From the NCBI RefSeq assembly GCF_943734655.1, contig NC_071355.1, positions 207,439,603 to 207,503,602 on the forward strand: a stretch of 64,000 nt of DNA. Direction: 5' to 3'. The position numbers and the translations under genes were made by a program. Below the pieces are notes generated by a model. The model saw only the letters and a list, made by a program, of their open reading frames with translations, had not been told where the DNA came from and did not search any database. Positions 24,034 through 35,900 of the stretch are shown piece by piece (positions within the stretch are counted from its first letter, which is position 1; the number at the start of each line of letters is the position of its first letter). This DNA comes from Sabethes cyaneus (lineage: Eukaryota > Arthropoda > Insecta > Diptera > Culicidae).

Positions 24034-24240
24034 CCGCCCAGTTAGCATCGAAGTACGATGCTGGTCTAACAAGCCAGTCGTCATATGTTCGAATCTCGGC
24101 TAGGCGGTGCTTGCTAGATAGAGTTAGTAGGATCGTTGCACTAGCCCCGTAATTTTCCTGTACTCCAACAGCCGGTTGCGAAGTCTGTCGATAAAGAAGG
24201 GTAATGTCTAAAGACGGTATAAACCTAAGGCTTTGCTTTT
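24034..24240 (+). mobile_element. tRNA-derived SINE, nearly complete
   Basis: The head CCGCCCAGTTAGCATCGAAG folds as a tRNA-like cloverleaf. Anticodon stem CTGGT/GCCAG encloses the loop CTAACAA, giving anticodon AAC (valine-like), and the T-arm has the B-box-like TGTTCGAATCT. The body follows (TAGTAGGATCGTTGCACTAG, CCTGTACTCCAACAGCCGG, CGATAAAGAAGGG) and the tail ends AAGGCTTTGCTTTT. SINEs of this kind are transcribed by RNA polymerase III from the internal A and B boxes and moved by a LINE RT. Tail-only relatives occur at 49069-49245. Confidence 0.85.
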
Positions 24241-24988
24241 GCTGGTCCTCAATTCGGGTCTAAAATCTGGTTCAAAATCTGATCCAGAATCTGGTTGGAA
24301 GCTTAAAGTCTAATAAAAAATGTGTCCGAAAATCTGGTTTACGTTATGGTCCAAGTCCAAAATTTGGTCCCAAGTTTGATTCAAAATTTAACCCAAAGTC
24401 TAATAAAAATGTCCCGAATCAGGACAAGGTCTACAGCCAATTAATATTATCCTGAATCTGGTCTAAATTCGCCTAAAGGCTAAGATCAAAGTAACTCTGG
24501 CCCAAATCAGCTAAAAATGTGGTCCAAAATCTGTTAACAAAGTGGCCCAAGATCTGATTCAGATCCACAACTTGATCAAAAATTAGGTTCAAAATGTGAA
24601 CAAAAATGTGGTCCAAAATCTTAACCAATCCTTATCCCATCTGGTCCAGAATTTGATGAAGGTCCAGATCAGGTCTAGAACCTGGTTCTAAAATTTAATT
24701 CAAAACCTGGTCAAAATTCCAATCTGATTTGCTTTAAATGTGGTTTAAAATTTGGTTCAGAATCTAGTCCAAAACCTGAAAGAAAAGTCTATCGAAAATG
24801 TGGACCACTTAACTACAAAATCTGATGGTGTAAGAACTGATTAAAAAACTGTGGCCCAAAATCTACCCAATGACCAAAAAATCTGACCAAAAATACGGTC
24901 CAAAATCTTGTTTATTACCTGGTCAAGTTCTAAAATTTTGCCCAAAATTTGATCCAGAATCTAGTTCGAAATCTGACGAAAAGAAGTA

Positions 24989-25866
24989 CCGTCATCCGGG
25001 GATACTTGCAACACTTTTGGAATTTGACTTAGTATAACTTTCGAAGTATACCGTTTAGGTCCAAGTGTAAGTAGCCAAAACTTGTATAGTGGTCAATACT
25101 TTTGATTTATAATTATGAGAAAAAAAATAAACGAAATGAATCTGTAGAATGAACCGAAAATAGGGGTGTTGCAAGTTACCCAGGAAACGGGGTTACTTGC
25201 AACACTTTTCTGATTTTGCGGTTCTTATGATTTTAAATCTGATTTCAAACTGCGAATGACTATTTTTAGATATTTTGAATGTATTTGTAGTAAAACAAGA
25301 GATACTGGAGGCGCTTTTTGTTTCCCAATTTTGTCTATCGCCTTTTTAAAGATATTCGGTGAAAATGCAGAATGTCGGCGAATTCCAAATTACCGTTTCA
25401 AGGCACGTGGAATTTTTCACAATTTTAATTTTTCTGGAGATGGTGGTAGACAAATTAACATCGTACAGATGCAAACTTACTTTGTACATACTGTCTATTA
25501 CATAATTTCTCTTTTTACAAGTGCTGCAACCCGCGCTATATTGGAAGTAACAACACGAATCGTTTCTTCTCTAAGTTCAAAATATAAACAAAGCTCAAAG
25601 TTGCTATTTGTCAGCTTATATGATGCACTTATTGTGTTTAGGAACCAATCAATAAAAAATGTTCCATGTCAATGAACTGACGCAACTTTGCACATCCATT
25701 TTTCCTACTCTGAAAGTGAAATTACTTTCCAATCGTATAAAATCAAGCAAAACAATGATGGAACAAATGGTTATGTTAACAACCAAATGCGTTAGAGCTG
25801 TCAAAAGCGCGATGCGCCGAAGTGTTGCAAATAACCCCGGTGTTGGCAAGTATCCCCGGATGACGG
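24989..25866. mobile_element. 878-bp MITE with CCGTCATCCGGGGATACTTG ends, TA target
   Basis: The left end CCGTCATCCGGGGATACTTG is matched by the right end, whose inverse reads CCGTCATCCGGGGATACTTG and continues CCAACAC against CAACAC. TA flanks both sides (24987-24988, 25867-25868), as in Tc1/mariner-type insertions. A subterminal GTTGCAAGTTACCC / GGGGTTACTTGCAAC pair lies near 25160-25215. A 139-codon frame inside (25256-25675) has no transposase motif and I treat it as chance. Confidence 0.9.
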
Positions 25867-26060
25867 TAGGCCAAAATGGTGTCTAGGTCCAGAATGTGGC
25901 CCACGTCCACAATCTGGTTTGGTCCAAAATCTGATCAAAATCTGGTCCACAATCTATTCCAAATTTGTTCCAAAATTTGGAACAAAATCTAATGCAAAAT
26001 GTGGTCCAGAATTCAGTGCAGTTTCAGAATCTGGCTAGTGGTTTAAAATCTTATCATAAA

Positions 26061-26310
26061 TAATAAACTTAGAAAGAACACTAATTATAGAGACGGGCGA
26101 GTGTTGAAGCGCAACTTCGCCGAGAGCGCCACAATGTCACACTAGAGCTTTGTATGTATGCGTCTGGTTCTAACGTTGTTCCTGACTCTGTCGCTGGCTT
26201 TGGCTCTGGCTTCATCTTTGGCTTTGTCACTGGCACGGTCTCTGACTCAGTTTCTGGCTCTGTCTCTAGTTTTGTTTTCGGATCTGTTATTAGTATTAGA
26301 AGTTCTTCCG
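26061..26310. repeat. Second junction segment and short type A satellite
   Basis: After the repeated junction sequence (26060-26150) come units like GGCTCTGGCTTC, ATCTTTGGCTTT and GTCTCTGACTCA up to about 26290, in the same orientation as the 19-23 kb array. Confidence 0.7.
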
Positions 26311-27719
26311 GATCAAACCGAGCAAATTCTGAATTCTGACCATGCTAATTTCCGGAATTTTCAAACCAAATTCCAGAGCTTTCAAACAATATTTGATGCA
26401 AAATTCCGCGTTGCGACAAAACAAGCTGTTGTTGAGGGATATGAAAACTACCATAGCTTCTACTAAATGCAAGAATCACATGAAATTGCAACGAAACAAT
26501 ACCGGATTCTTATTCTAACATGCGATCGTGTATATCATAAAGGAAATAGGAATTATACTAGAATTCTAAAACTAAAGGGCGTCCCCTAACGAGTTATGCC
26601 GAAAAAGGTAATGAAATTCCTTAAGGAAGTCATAACTTCTTGAGGAGAAATGCAAAATAATAGTGAGATCACCACTCACACTTACATAGTGATGGAACGA
26701 ATTGATTTTAAATGAATAGTAAACCGGAGTATACTACAATAGCTAATGGTCGTAGAAGTTTAGGGCAGAATCCCAATAAATCATATGTGAAGCCCCGAAA
26801 ACCGGTAACATCAATAATAAAACCGAATGGCACGGTTGTAACGCAATGTTCTGTATTTGGTAATATCAGACAGGATCGATCAAACCAGGCTAAACCATTG
26901 CGGTAGAACTGCATTAACCATGGATGATTCGTTTGAAACGAACAATAGCAGAAAAAGACTGAAATATTCAATTATGCACGGGTTTGCAACGTGTTTCTAT
27001 GCCGGTCAAAAAGTACTCTGTGATTGTTAGTTGAAAAGTTTTACTCCACCCGCCATATTCATCAGAAATGGCACCACTTTACCATTTATTTACCGATCGA
27101 TACAGAATGCGCTACATTAATACACGCTACGGTTTTAAAAGTTATGAAAAATTTTCTTGATTCGTTTTTGGCTTCGAAGCACAAAGTCTTTTTCTGAAGC
27201 AGAATTCATTCGCTGCCATAAAAATGAAGAATATTAATCATTAGCGATGAACAAATACACTTATAACCTAAAATTTAGTTTAAAAATTTGGTAAAGATTC
27301 AATATTATCGTTGTCCGGAAATTTTCTGATTAAAAAGCATTAAAAACAAAGAAAAGGCTATAAGTTTATCAGTACAAATAGTAGATGGAAAATATTAAAA
27401 AGCCAAACGGGCTTCCTAAATGGGAATTTATATTTGCTCGGAAACGTGCAAAACATTAAAATCTAAACCCGATGAGAATTGCAGAAAACTACGACTATGA
27501 ATTGGCCTAGGAACAAATCTCTTGTGTTGTCTCAAAATCTTAAAAAGAAACGTAAAAGTTAAATTAAACAGGTCGGAGCTTAACTGATGACATTAAGTCT
27601 GAGTAATTGAGTTGTCGTGTCATTTCTTTCAATTTAAACTTTATTAGTTCAAACTCTAGACTACGCTTCAGTTAAAAACACTATGCAATAAAGACGTCAG
27701 CAGTTTAGATAAAAAAAAA

Positions 27720-27932
27720 TTAAAAGCTACAGTTTTCCATAACTGTTGTCTCTACGGTTTGCCCTTTTGATGTTAACGGTACTTGCTTATTAATTATCCC
27801 GTACAGTGTTCCCACAACCACAAAAATAAAAAAGTTAATAAAAGCTACGAGATAAATGAACTTAGTAGAAACATAATCATTTTCTTTCCGTAGAGTACAA
27901 ACAGTTTGTCTTACCACAACCGTGATGCAATT
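27720..27932 (-). CDS. Possible terminal exon with one membrane segment (weak)
   Basis: On the minus strand a frame follows an AG at about 27933 and runs to a TAA. It contains VRQTVCTLRKENDYVSTK, then the strongly hydrophobic FIYLVAFINFFIFVVVGTLY, then a polar tail ending MENCSF. There is no upstream ATG; the frame is limited by TGA just before. If real it would be the last exon of a single-span or multi-span membrane protein. No donor-bearing partner exon is visible and the composition is AT-rich, so chance remains the more likely explanation. Confidence 0.15.
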   Translation of the reverse strand, partial: NCITVVVRQTVCTLRKENDYVSTKFIYLVAFINFFIFVVVGTLYGIINKQVPLTSKGQTVETTVMENCSF

Positions 27933-28761
27933 TCTATTGACATTAAACTTTCACTGAATAGGTAATTTCACAGCAAATGCCACAACTGCACCAGCGTCCT
28001 TTATTTTAACATTAGATAACCGCTCTTCCTTTGATGCCCGTTTCTATACACTTTCTACTGCGGTGTGGCCCGCAGTAGATGATAGATGAACTTTCGTCAT
28101 ATATGGCCTGAATATGAATTATTTTTGACATTTGCACATCTCTACAAGAGGCTACCCCGCGAGTCATTATCGAACCCATAATCACCGCTAATTGTCGCCT
28201 GGGGCGGAGCGCCACTGACTGGCCATCTTTCAGCCAGGCAATATTTGCGCGACTTCGCATCGCAACATTGCAGTGAAGCGTAAGCACGGCAGCTTTCGGT
28301 TTGAAATGAATGCGATTTTCTCGCATTTGGCAGAAAGAAGCAACCACCACCACCGATCGGCCGCCAGCCTGCCAGCGGGAGGTTTCCCCCACCTGCTGGT
28401 CCCATCGGAACACGGGGGGTCTTTTTATCCGCATCATCTTCATCGTAACCGTTGTATTCACGTACGCAGAAAGAGCGGAAGTTAAATATCCACACGGCTG
28501 TTTCCTTCGAAGCTTTAGCTGCAACAGTTTATGACTGTTGCATCTGAATCGTCAATGAAGCGGTTTTTTTATTGTCTAACTAGGAAAAAACTAAAATAGT
28601 TAAAAAGAGATAAACACGAGGCTGTTTTAGAAATGAATTGCATAGTTTATGTCTTGTGATGCCCAAACAACCAAAACAAACATCGAACATTAATTTCCTC
28701 AAAATTTCATACCGGATCAAACTACTGCCAGATACAACATTCTCCTCTATCATCAGGCGTA

Positions 28762-28818
28762 TCATAACAAACTCCAGCCGGCCGCCAACCGACCGGTGCG
28801 GTGTGGAGTTTGTTATGA
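28762..28818. repeat. Perfect 15-bp inverted repeat, GC-rich 27-nt loop
   Basis: TCATAACAAACTCCA (28762-28776) and TGGAGTTTGTTATGA (28804-28818) are exact complements. The loop is GC-rich (GCCGGCCGCC..). It would fold as a stable hairpin on either strand. Confidence 0.9.
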
Positions 28819-29875
28819 ACCGCTTTCTTCCACTGACAAAATTGATATGGGATGCAAACAACCAGACGGTACGCATGCAACCGCTTCTTATGTTACTATG
28901 GAGCAATCTACCTGTTCCGAGTCTTTGTTATTATCCAACAAATGCTTTCATCATATGTGCCACCGGCAGTCCGGAGCGGACACGACACGTGTGTGCTATT
29001 ATTCCGGCTCTGAAGGAACTGCACGTTTACAGAGGAGGGTTTAATGGACGTGTAACGCTTCCTGTCATTAATTGGGTCATTTCTGAGAATTGATTCTTAC
29101 CAGGCAGTCCAATCTTTCGAGGAGTAACAGCAGACGCTGGACTGGGTCATTATGATGGATAATCACGTTAATTGCGTGTAACAGCAAACAACTGTTACAG
29201 GTAGATAATCTTCCGGTTACACCATTTTGAATAATTTCAAGTTATATAATTACAATCCAAAAGACCAAGGGAGGTCAAGTTCAAGCAAAAGTTCACCACC
29301 GATAAAGATCTTCAGATTGTACGTTTCTACCTTGAATGCAGTTTTCAAACACCGACCGTACGGAATTTTGATGCCAATATTGATCTTTCAATTAAGAGAA
29401 TACGGTGCTTCTCTCTACCACATCGCACGAAGCATATTTGCTAATGTACAATGAGCAAAACAAGCGTCACGAAGTGCAAACAGTTTCGTTAAACAACGTG
29501 CCCCGAAGGCGAAGGCAAAAAATAAACCTTAGAAAATAGCAATCGTCTGACATCAGCCGAATGAGTCGGCGGCGGCACGGTGAATAACTCCAGTCGGTCT
29601 TTCATGCTGCATTGATTGATTAGCATATGTTATTATATCATCCATGGGATGCGGCAAAAAGCTGGCTACTTAATTCGAAGCTTAGGGGAATTTAAAATGT
29701 TTATGATCAAATAAAGGTCGTTGAAAGGAAGTATCACTTATATAAACGTGTTACGTTATGGAGATGTTTGCGAATTAACTTCATTAAGATTAACCTACTG
29801 CCAAACGAATCTTATTTGGAATACAATGTGCAGAGAGCTATAAAAATATTTATGCTTTTCTATCGAATATAAGTA

Positions 29876-32724
29876 GGGTAATTGATCTTGAATGGACCTA
29901 TTTAGCGCTTTTTAACACCACCACTCGCACTCCTGCTCAATTTACTCGTCATTTATAAATAATATGTGGTGATGTTACTATTTGTTGGAAAGTACCACCT
30001 TTTTTCTACATTATCAGTACTTTAAAAATGTATAATTGATGAAACTTTTATTAAATATATCGTTTTTTGCCAAAGCCTTTTTTTGATCTTGAATGGACCC
30101 AACATGATCTTGAATTGGACCTATTTTTGATTTTGAAATGGACCTAAATTTGGATTGTCATAGTTTCTTCCATGTAAATGAACAAAATAATAACAAAGAA
30201 TTTTTTTTAATAGTACAACTACATTACTGTTATTTATTAATAGGACACAAGGTTGAACAGCTTTTACCTTTCTTATACTCTGTTAGAAAGGTATGAAAGT
30301 CGGTTGAAAAATTTGAAATCAGTCACAGTCGCCGAGGGCTTTGTTTTTATGTCAGCCCAACAATTGAACAATGTTTCAGTGACTTGATATGCGTTATGTA
30401 TGTATCTGTGTGTGACATTTGTATATTGGGAATTTATTATTACCTGTTGTTCAGATATGGTTGAAACGATTTCTACGTCATAAAAAAATTATGTCGCCTA
30501 TTAGTTTCAAAAATTTAAACTATTCATTAAAAATATGTAATATAACTTGTATTAAACGTAGTTTATCAAGTACAGTGGGGTTCGAGTTTTTATTTAGTGA
30601 CTACATATTTCGAAAGGTCAGACTTTTACTGACGTAGGACTACGTCTTACTGCAAAGTATCTAAAGGTTTGCGACAGCCCCTGTCGAACATTTTGAATAT
30701 AAAACCGTTGCAATCGTGAAAAATTCGTTAATTAGTGGTAATTATACAATTTTTGACACATTTATAGGCAATTTTTTCAGTTAAAAAATGGTCTAGATTT
30801 TGCCACGGTTTCGATTTTGGCAACATAGGCGACACGCATTTGTTGTCAAATTCGAAATCATACTGTAAATGGTGCTTGAAAAAATTAGACTTGGTAATTC
30901 TACTAGGTTTAAAGGTAAGGTTAGATACTAGGTTTTAATTTTAAATGATAGTCGATGAAGAACTGTACCAGATAGAAAATAGGTGAACCTTCCTATTTTC
31001 TATCTGGTACAGTTGAATATTTTAGATCTCAGGGTCACTCAGTTTCGGTGGACAAGGAGGTATTAATTTTGTCACAAGTCAGAGGGGAGAGGTGCTTAAA
31101 GAAAACTTTACATCCCACAAGAAAAAAATCAGAGGGGTTGTGTATAAGATACGACCATGGATGACGTACTACAACGTTAGTCCGGTTGCATGATTTTGAA
31201 TATTTTACTAAACTGATTTTTAATCTATCTGTCAATCGACCAAAAGACCGATTTTGTTTTCATAAGGGAACCTCTTCCCCTTGCCCCTACGGCTTCTTGA
31301 ATAAAGTCTTCAAAAAAACCATGAATTGCGGTACCATGGATTGGCGCTGGGGGCTTATCCGAATTGAAAAATTCCAAAACGACATGAAAGAACATTTAAT
31401 TATCTCGTGTTTGATCCATCCTTTTTTAGAATCCGAACACATAACAAAATGGCGGACATTGATACATAAAAGTATGGTTTTTAAGCGAAAAAATTGACTT
31501 TAAACATTTCTAAAAAATACCAAAATCACAATATCAAGAAAAGGATGGGTCAAACACTAGATAATTTAGTTGGCTTTCAAACAAAAAAAGAATCATAAGA
31601 ATTGCTTGAGCCGTTCTTGAGATATTTATGGTACCGACTTTCAAAACCTGGTTTCGAGAAAAACGACGTTGAAGTTTTTACTCGTTGTTTAATCGCTCCA
31701 GACATGCGCGGTACAAATAGCTGTAACTTTGTCAATATTTGGAATTCATGCAAACGACTTCAAACACATATGGTCAAAATGTTAATCTTTCGAAATAATC
31801 AATTAAAAAATTTAGGTTTTAAAAAATTGAAAAGGGGGCATAGTCCCTTAACAGAAGGCAGTTAGTATCCCTCTTATCTTTTGATCCATCTTATCTTTTA
31901 ATCAATGATGGTTAAAATTTTTGTACAATACTGATTTTGTACAAATTAAGTTTATATTATTTTAAGCATAAAATGACATATGCTAGCTAACTAATTAGGA
32001 AGACTTTTTAGTTTCAAAACTAGAGGCAATGTATGTATGTAATGTATGTACAATGTACAAACACTATGAAGCAACTACGAAAAAGGATGAGTCATAGTTA
32101 GTTTTATCAATATAATTAAGTTTTTATTTAGGCTATAAATCAAGCCTACTTTCAATATCCCGTGCTTATAGATTAATTATAAACGGAGATACTATAGTGA
32201 CAACAAGCAGTTTTATGGAATATAGAACGGCGTGTTCGTTGGTGGTAGGCAATGATAGCTACCGGCAGTGATGTCTCGGAGCGCAAAACTAGGTCCATTC
32301 TAAAATCAATACTAGGTCCATTCAAGATCAAAAAAGGGGGTTAACATTTTTAAGGAATTTGAAGATTTTACTGGTTTTACTGAACTTTTAAATACCTAAA
32401 TTGAAATTACAAATATTTTTGCATCATTTTAAGAGCATTGTTTTATTTCAAACCAGAAGGGTTCCGGGTAGTAACAGTTTGAAAATACTCTATGGTGACT
32501 GCCAAAACGCTGAAAAACAGCAACTTTTAAATACGCGGCAATAAAGTAGTTTGGGCTATAATTTTAATTTAATTTTAGCATATTTACGTTCAGAAATGAT
32601 TAAAAATAAACATAAAAGCTAAATACAGTACAAAGACTTGATAATTATATCCTAAAATTCTTATTTAAAAATAGGTCCATTCAAGATCAGAATTCTACTA
32701 GGTCCATTTCAAAATCATTTACCC
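29876..32724. mobile_element. 2.85-kb TA-flanked DNA element with repeated subterminal motif
   Basis: The left end GGGTAATTGATCTTGAATGG mirrors the right end, whose inverse reads GGGTAAATGATTTTGAAATG. TA flanks each side (29874-29875, 32725-32726). The word GATCTTGAATGGACC and its variants recur in forward orientation at 29884, 30087, 30109 and 30131 and inverted at 32286, 32308, 32671 and 32693. The ends therefore carry arrays of transposase-site-like repeats. The interior has no transposase. A block at 30260-30500 resembles the GT-tract family and a 23-bp hairpin lies at 30961. Confidence 0.75.
30961..31014. repeat. Perfect 23-bp inverted repeat with 8-nt loop
   Basis: The arm beginning AACTGTACCAGATAGAAAAT (30961-30983) is followed by loop TGAACCTT and its exact complement at 30992-31014. 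There is no mismatch over 23 bp, within the TA-flanked element. Confidence 0.95.
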
Positions 32725-32916
32725 TATCCTTGTATATCCCAATTATCGCTTCTTAAAGGTCAAATGCTTAGAAAGAGAATGACAGTAATTTGACACGTCA
32801 GTTTACAAGAATTTATTATCTTCCAAGCAGGGCTGACCCAATTTTGATTCATTTGACAGTACCGTCTCAGCCGAGCAAAATTTGACAAAGTTATTTACGG
32901 CTGTATCCCAGGTTAG

Positions 32917-35900
32917 GGGCGGCATACAACAGCGACTGATCCGGAGCGGACGGCTGTCTTATGAAACGCTGTGTCTCGCCAGCTATATCCAAGACAGCAG
33001 CCCTGTCCGCGAGACTAGGCATCGCAGTAAAGCAGTATGCTTAAACAACTTTCGCTAGGAGAAATTCAGAAAAGGAACTACAACCGGATAATCGGCATGG
33101 ACCCAGGCAAAAGAAAAAGACAACGATTATTGGAAACTTGGTACTTGGAATGTCAGGACTCTACTTGAACCGGCACGCGCGGGTATCCTGACAAGAGAGC
33201 TGCAGAAGATGAAAGTCGAAGTTGCAGCCATCCAGGAAGTGCGGTGGCCGAAGACGGGAGAACGTGAATTCCGCGTAGTAGATTCAAGTATTACATCTAT
33301 TACAGTGGCGGCGATAAAGCAGAGTATGGAGTTGGTTTCGTACTACATGGAAAACAAATGAAGCGTGTCTATGCGTATTCTCAACACAAACTACAGTCTG
33401 ATAAATGTGTACGCACCGACGAACGACAAGCCGAATGAGGTAAAAGAGGCGTTCTATGATCTTCTCGACAGGACATATGGAGAGTGTCCAAGACATGACA
33501 AAAAGATGGTCATCGGGGATACAAATGCACAGGTCGGATGCGAAGAGTTCTTTCATCCCGTTATTGGTAGAGAAAGCCTCCATTCTACCACAAACGACAA
33601 TGACCTGAGGCTAATCAACTTCGTTGCAGCCAGAGGAATCGTTATCTGTGGTACCCATTTTGTACGATGGAACACTCGGAAGCACACCTGGAAACACCCT
33701 AATGGAGAGGCCTGCTCTCAGATCGACCACGTTCTGGTTGATGGCCGGCACTTTTCTGATGTCGCAGACGTGCGATCCTTCCGGGGACCAAACGTTGATT
33801 CGGTCCACTGCCTCGTGATAAGCAAGATCCGCGCTCGGTTGTCCAACGTATTTAAATCGAAGCCAACGAGGAAGATACGACTGAACATTCGGCGGTTATC
33901 AGCGGAGGGAGTTGTTGCAGAGTACTCTCGGAAGACTGATGAGCGGATCGGTGAACCTCTCGGAGAGAACCTGAACGAACAGTGGAGATACATGCACGAC
34001 GCGATCAGTACTACAGCGCAGAGTGTTGGCATACAACATACAAGTGTTGGGTACAACTGTTGCAGCCCATTCCAGTAAGTGGTTTGACGCAGAGTGCCAG
34101 CGAGTGACTGATGAGAAGAATCGAGCCAGAAGTCACATTTTGGCTGCAACTTTGACACGCCAGAGCAGAGAGAGATACCGAGATGCTAGAGCTGCCGAAA
34201 AGAGACTTCACCGTCGTAAGAAACGTCAGCACTGGGATCGTGTTCTTGCGGAGGCGGAGAATTGCTTCGAGAGGCACGATACGAGAAGCTTGTTTAATAC
34301 GATCAAAGGAATCAGGAGCCGGACCGTGCCAACTCCTGTTATGTCCAACGACAAGAAGGGGAACCTGATTACCGAAAGATCGGAGGTGGCTAGGCATTGG
34401 AAACAATATTTCGATGCATTGTTGAATGGTGAACAAGAATGGAGAACGGTCAATAGAAACGATTGAAGATGATGGACAAGCTGTGGATCCACCAACTTTG
34501 GACGAGGTTAGGAAAGCAGCGAGAGAGCTGAAAAACGGTAAAGCAGCTGGAAAGGACGGCATCCCCGCCGAACTTTTGAAAGTCGGGAGCGAACGGCTGT
34601 ATTGTGCAATTCATCAGGTAATACTAAAGGTATGGACTGAGGAGGAATTACCTGCGGAATGGTTGGAAGGTCTCATATGCCCAATTTACAAAAAGGGCCA
34701 TCGACTCGAATGCAACAATTATCGAGGTATTACTCTCCTCTATTCTGCATACAAAATTCTCTCCCGCATCCTGTTTCCCAGACTGGAGCCGTTGCAGGAA
34801 ACCTTTGTTGGCGAATACCAGTGCGGTTTTTGAGAGGGACGCTCGCACGACGCACGACGGACCAAATGTTCACCTTGCGACAGATCCTCGATAAATTCCA
34901 AGAATTCAACTTGCAGACTCATCATTTGTTTATAGACTTCAAGGCGGTGTACAATTCAGTTAAACGAAACGGGCTGTGGCAGATTATGTTTGAACATGGT
35001 TTTCCAACAAAACGGATTAGGCTGATACGTGCTACCCTTGATAGTTCAAAATCAAGCGTCAGGATAGCGGGTGAGACATCAGACTCGTTTGTGACGTTAG
35101 ATGGTTTGAAGCAAGGTGACGGACTATCGAACTTGCTGTTCAACATTGCATTGGAAGGCGCTATTCGAAGGCCGGCGTGCAGAGAAGCGGTACCATCATC
35201 ACGAAATCTCATATGCTCCTAGGGTTCGTGGACGACATCGATATCATCGGCATTAACCGTAGAGCTGTGGAAGAAGCGTACGCGCATCTTAAGGAGGAAG
35301 CTGCGAGGATAGGGCTTATCATAATTTCCACCAAAACAAAGTATATGGTGGCTGGTAGAGAGCATGGTAGCCCTTCGGGTGTTTGAACTGCGGTGATGAT
35401 AGATGGAGATACTTTTGAAGTGGTCGACGAATTTGTTTACCTTGGTACGTTAGTGACATGTGACAACGATGTGAGCCGTGAAGTAAAAAGGCGAATAGGG
35501 GCTGCCAACAAGGCCTTCTACGGATTACGTAGCCAGCTGAGGTCCCGTAGCCTAAAACTCCGTACAAAACGTGGACGTTGAAAGAGAGCGACCAACGAGC
35601 TCTTGGTGTTTTTGAACGTAAAATCCTGCGATCAATTCTTGGAGGCATATTAGATGAAAGAGTTCGGCGCAGGCGCATGAATCATGAAATATACCAAGTG
35701 TACAAAGATGCGGATATTGTGAAGCGACCTAAATACGGCAGGCTACAATGGGCTGACCATGTAGCAAGGATGCCGGATGAGAGACCAGCGAAAACAATAT
35801 TTAGCAGAGAGCCCGACAGAGGCCGACGACTTCGAGGCAGACCCCGTACCCGTTGGATGAGTGCTGTTGACGAGTGTTAGGGGCGACTAGAGAGTAGCAG

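Larger units (their letters stand above)
23426..26060. repeat. Type B 12-bp degenerate satellite array
   Basis: Units around GGTCCAAAATCT with variants GATCAAAAATCT, GGTTCAAAATCT and GATCCAGAATCT. The 12-nt period gives 4-residue repeats (NLVQ, NLIQ) in chance frames such as 23640-23840. Interrupted by two SINEs (23910-24240) and a TA-flanked MITE (24989-25866). Confidence 0.85.
26311..29873. other. 3.5 kb without a confirmed gene
   Basis: Mostly AT-rich unique-looking DNA. A GC-rich patch at 28140-28520 has several overlapping frames on both strands and no convincing protein. 28638-29093 holds a frame that spans the hairpin at 28762-28818 and is not supported. The frame at 26712-26906 also has no recognisable family. 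Confidence 0.35.

Noticed and set aside
25256..25675. 139-codon frame inside the TA-flanked MITE
   Set aside because: No DDE or DNA-binding motif; AT-rich and in a non-autonomous element.
28142..28534. Overlapping frames on both strands in a GC-rich patch
   Set aside because: Multiple mutually overlapping frames, no domain, no splice context.
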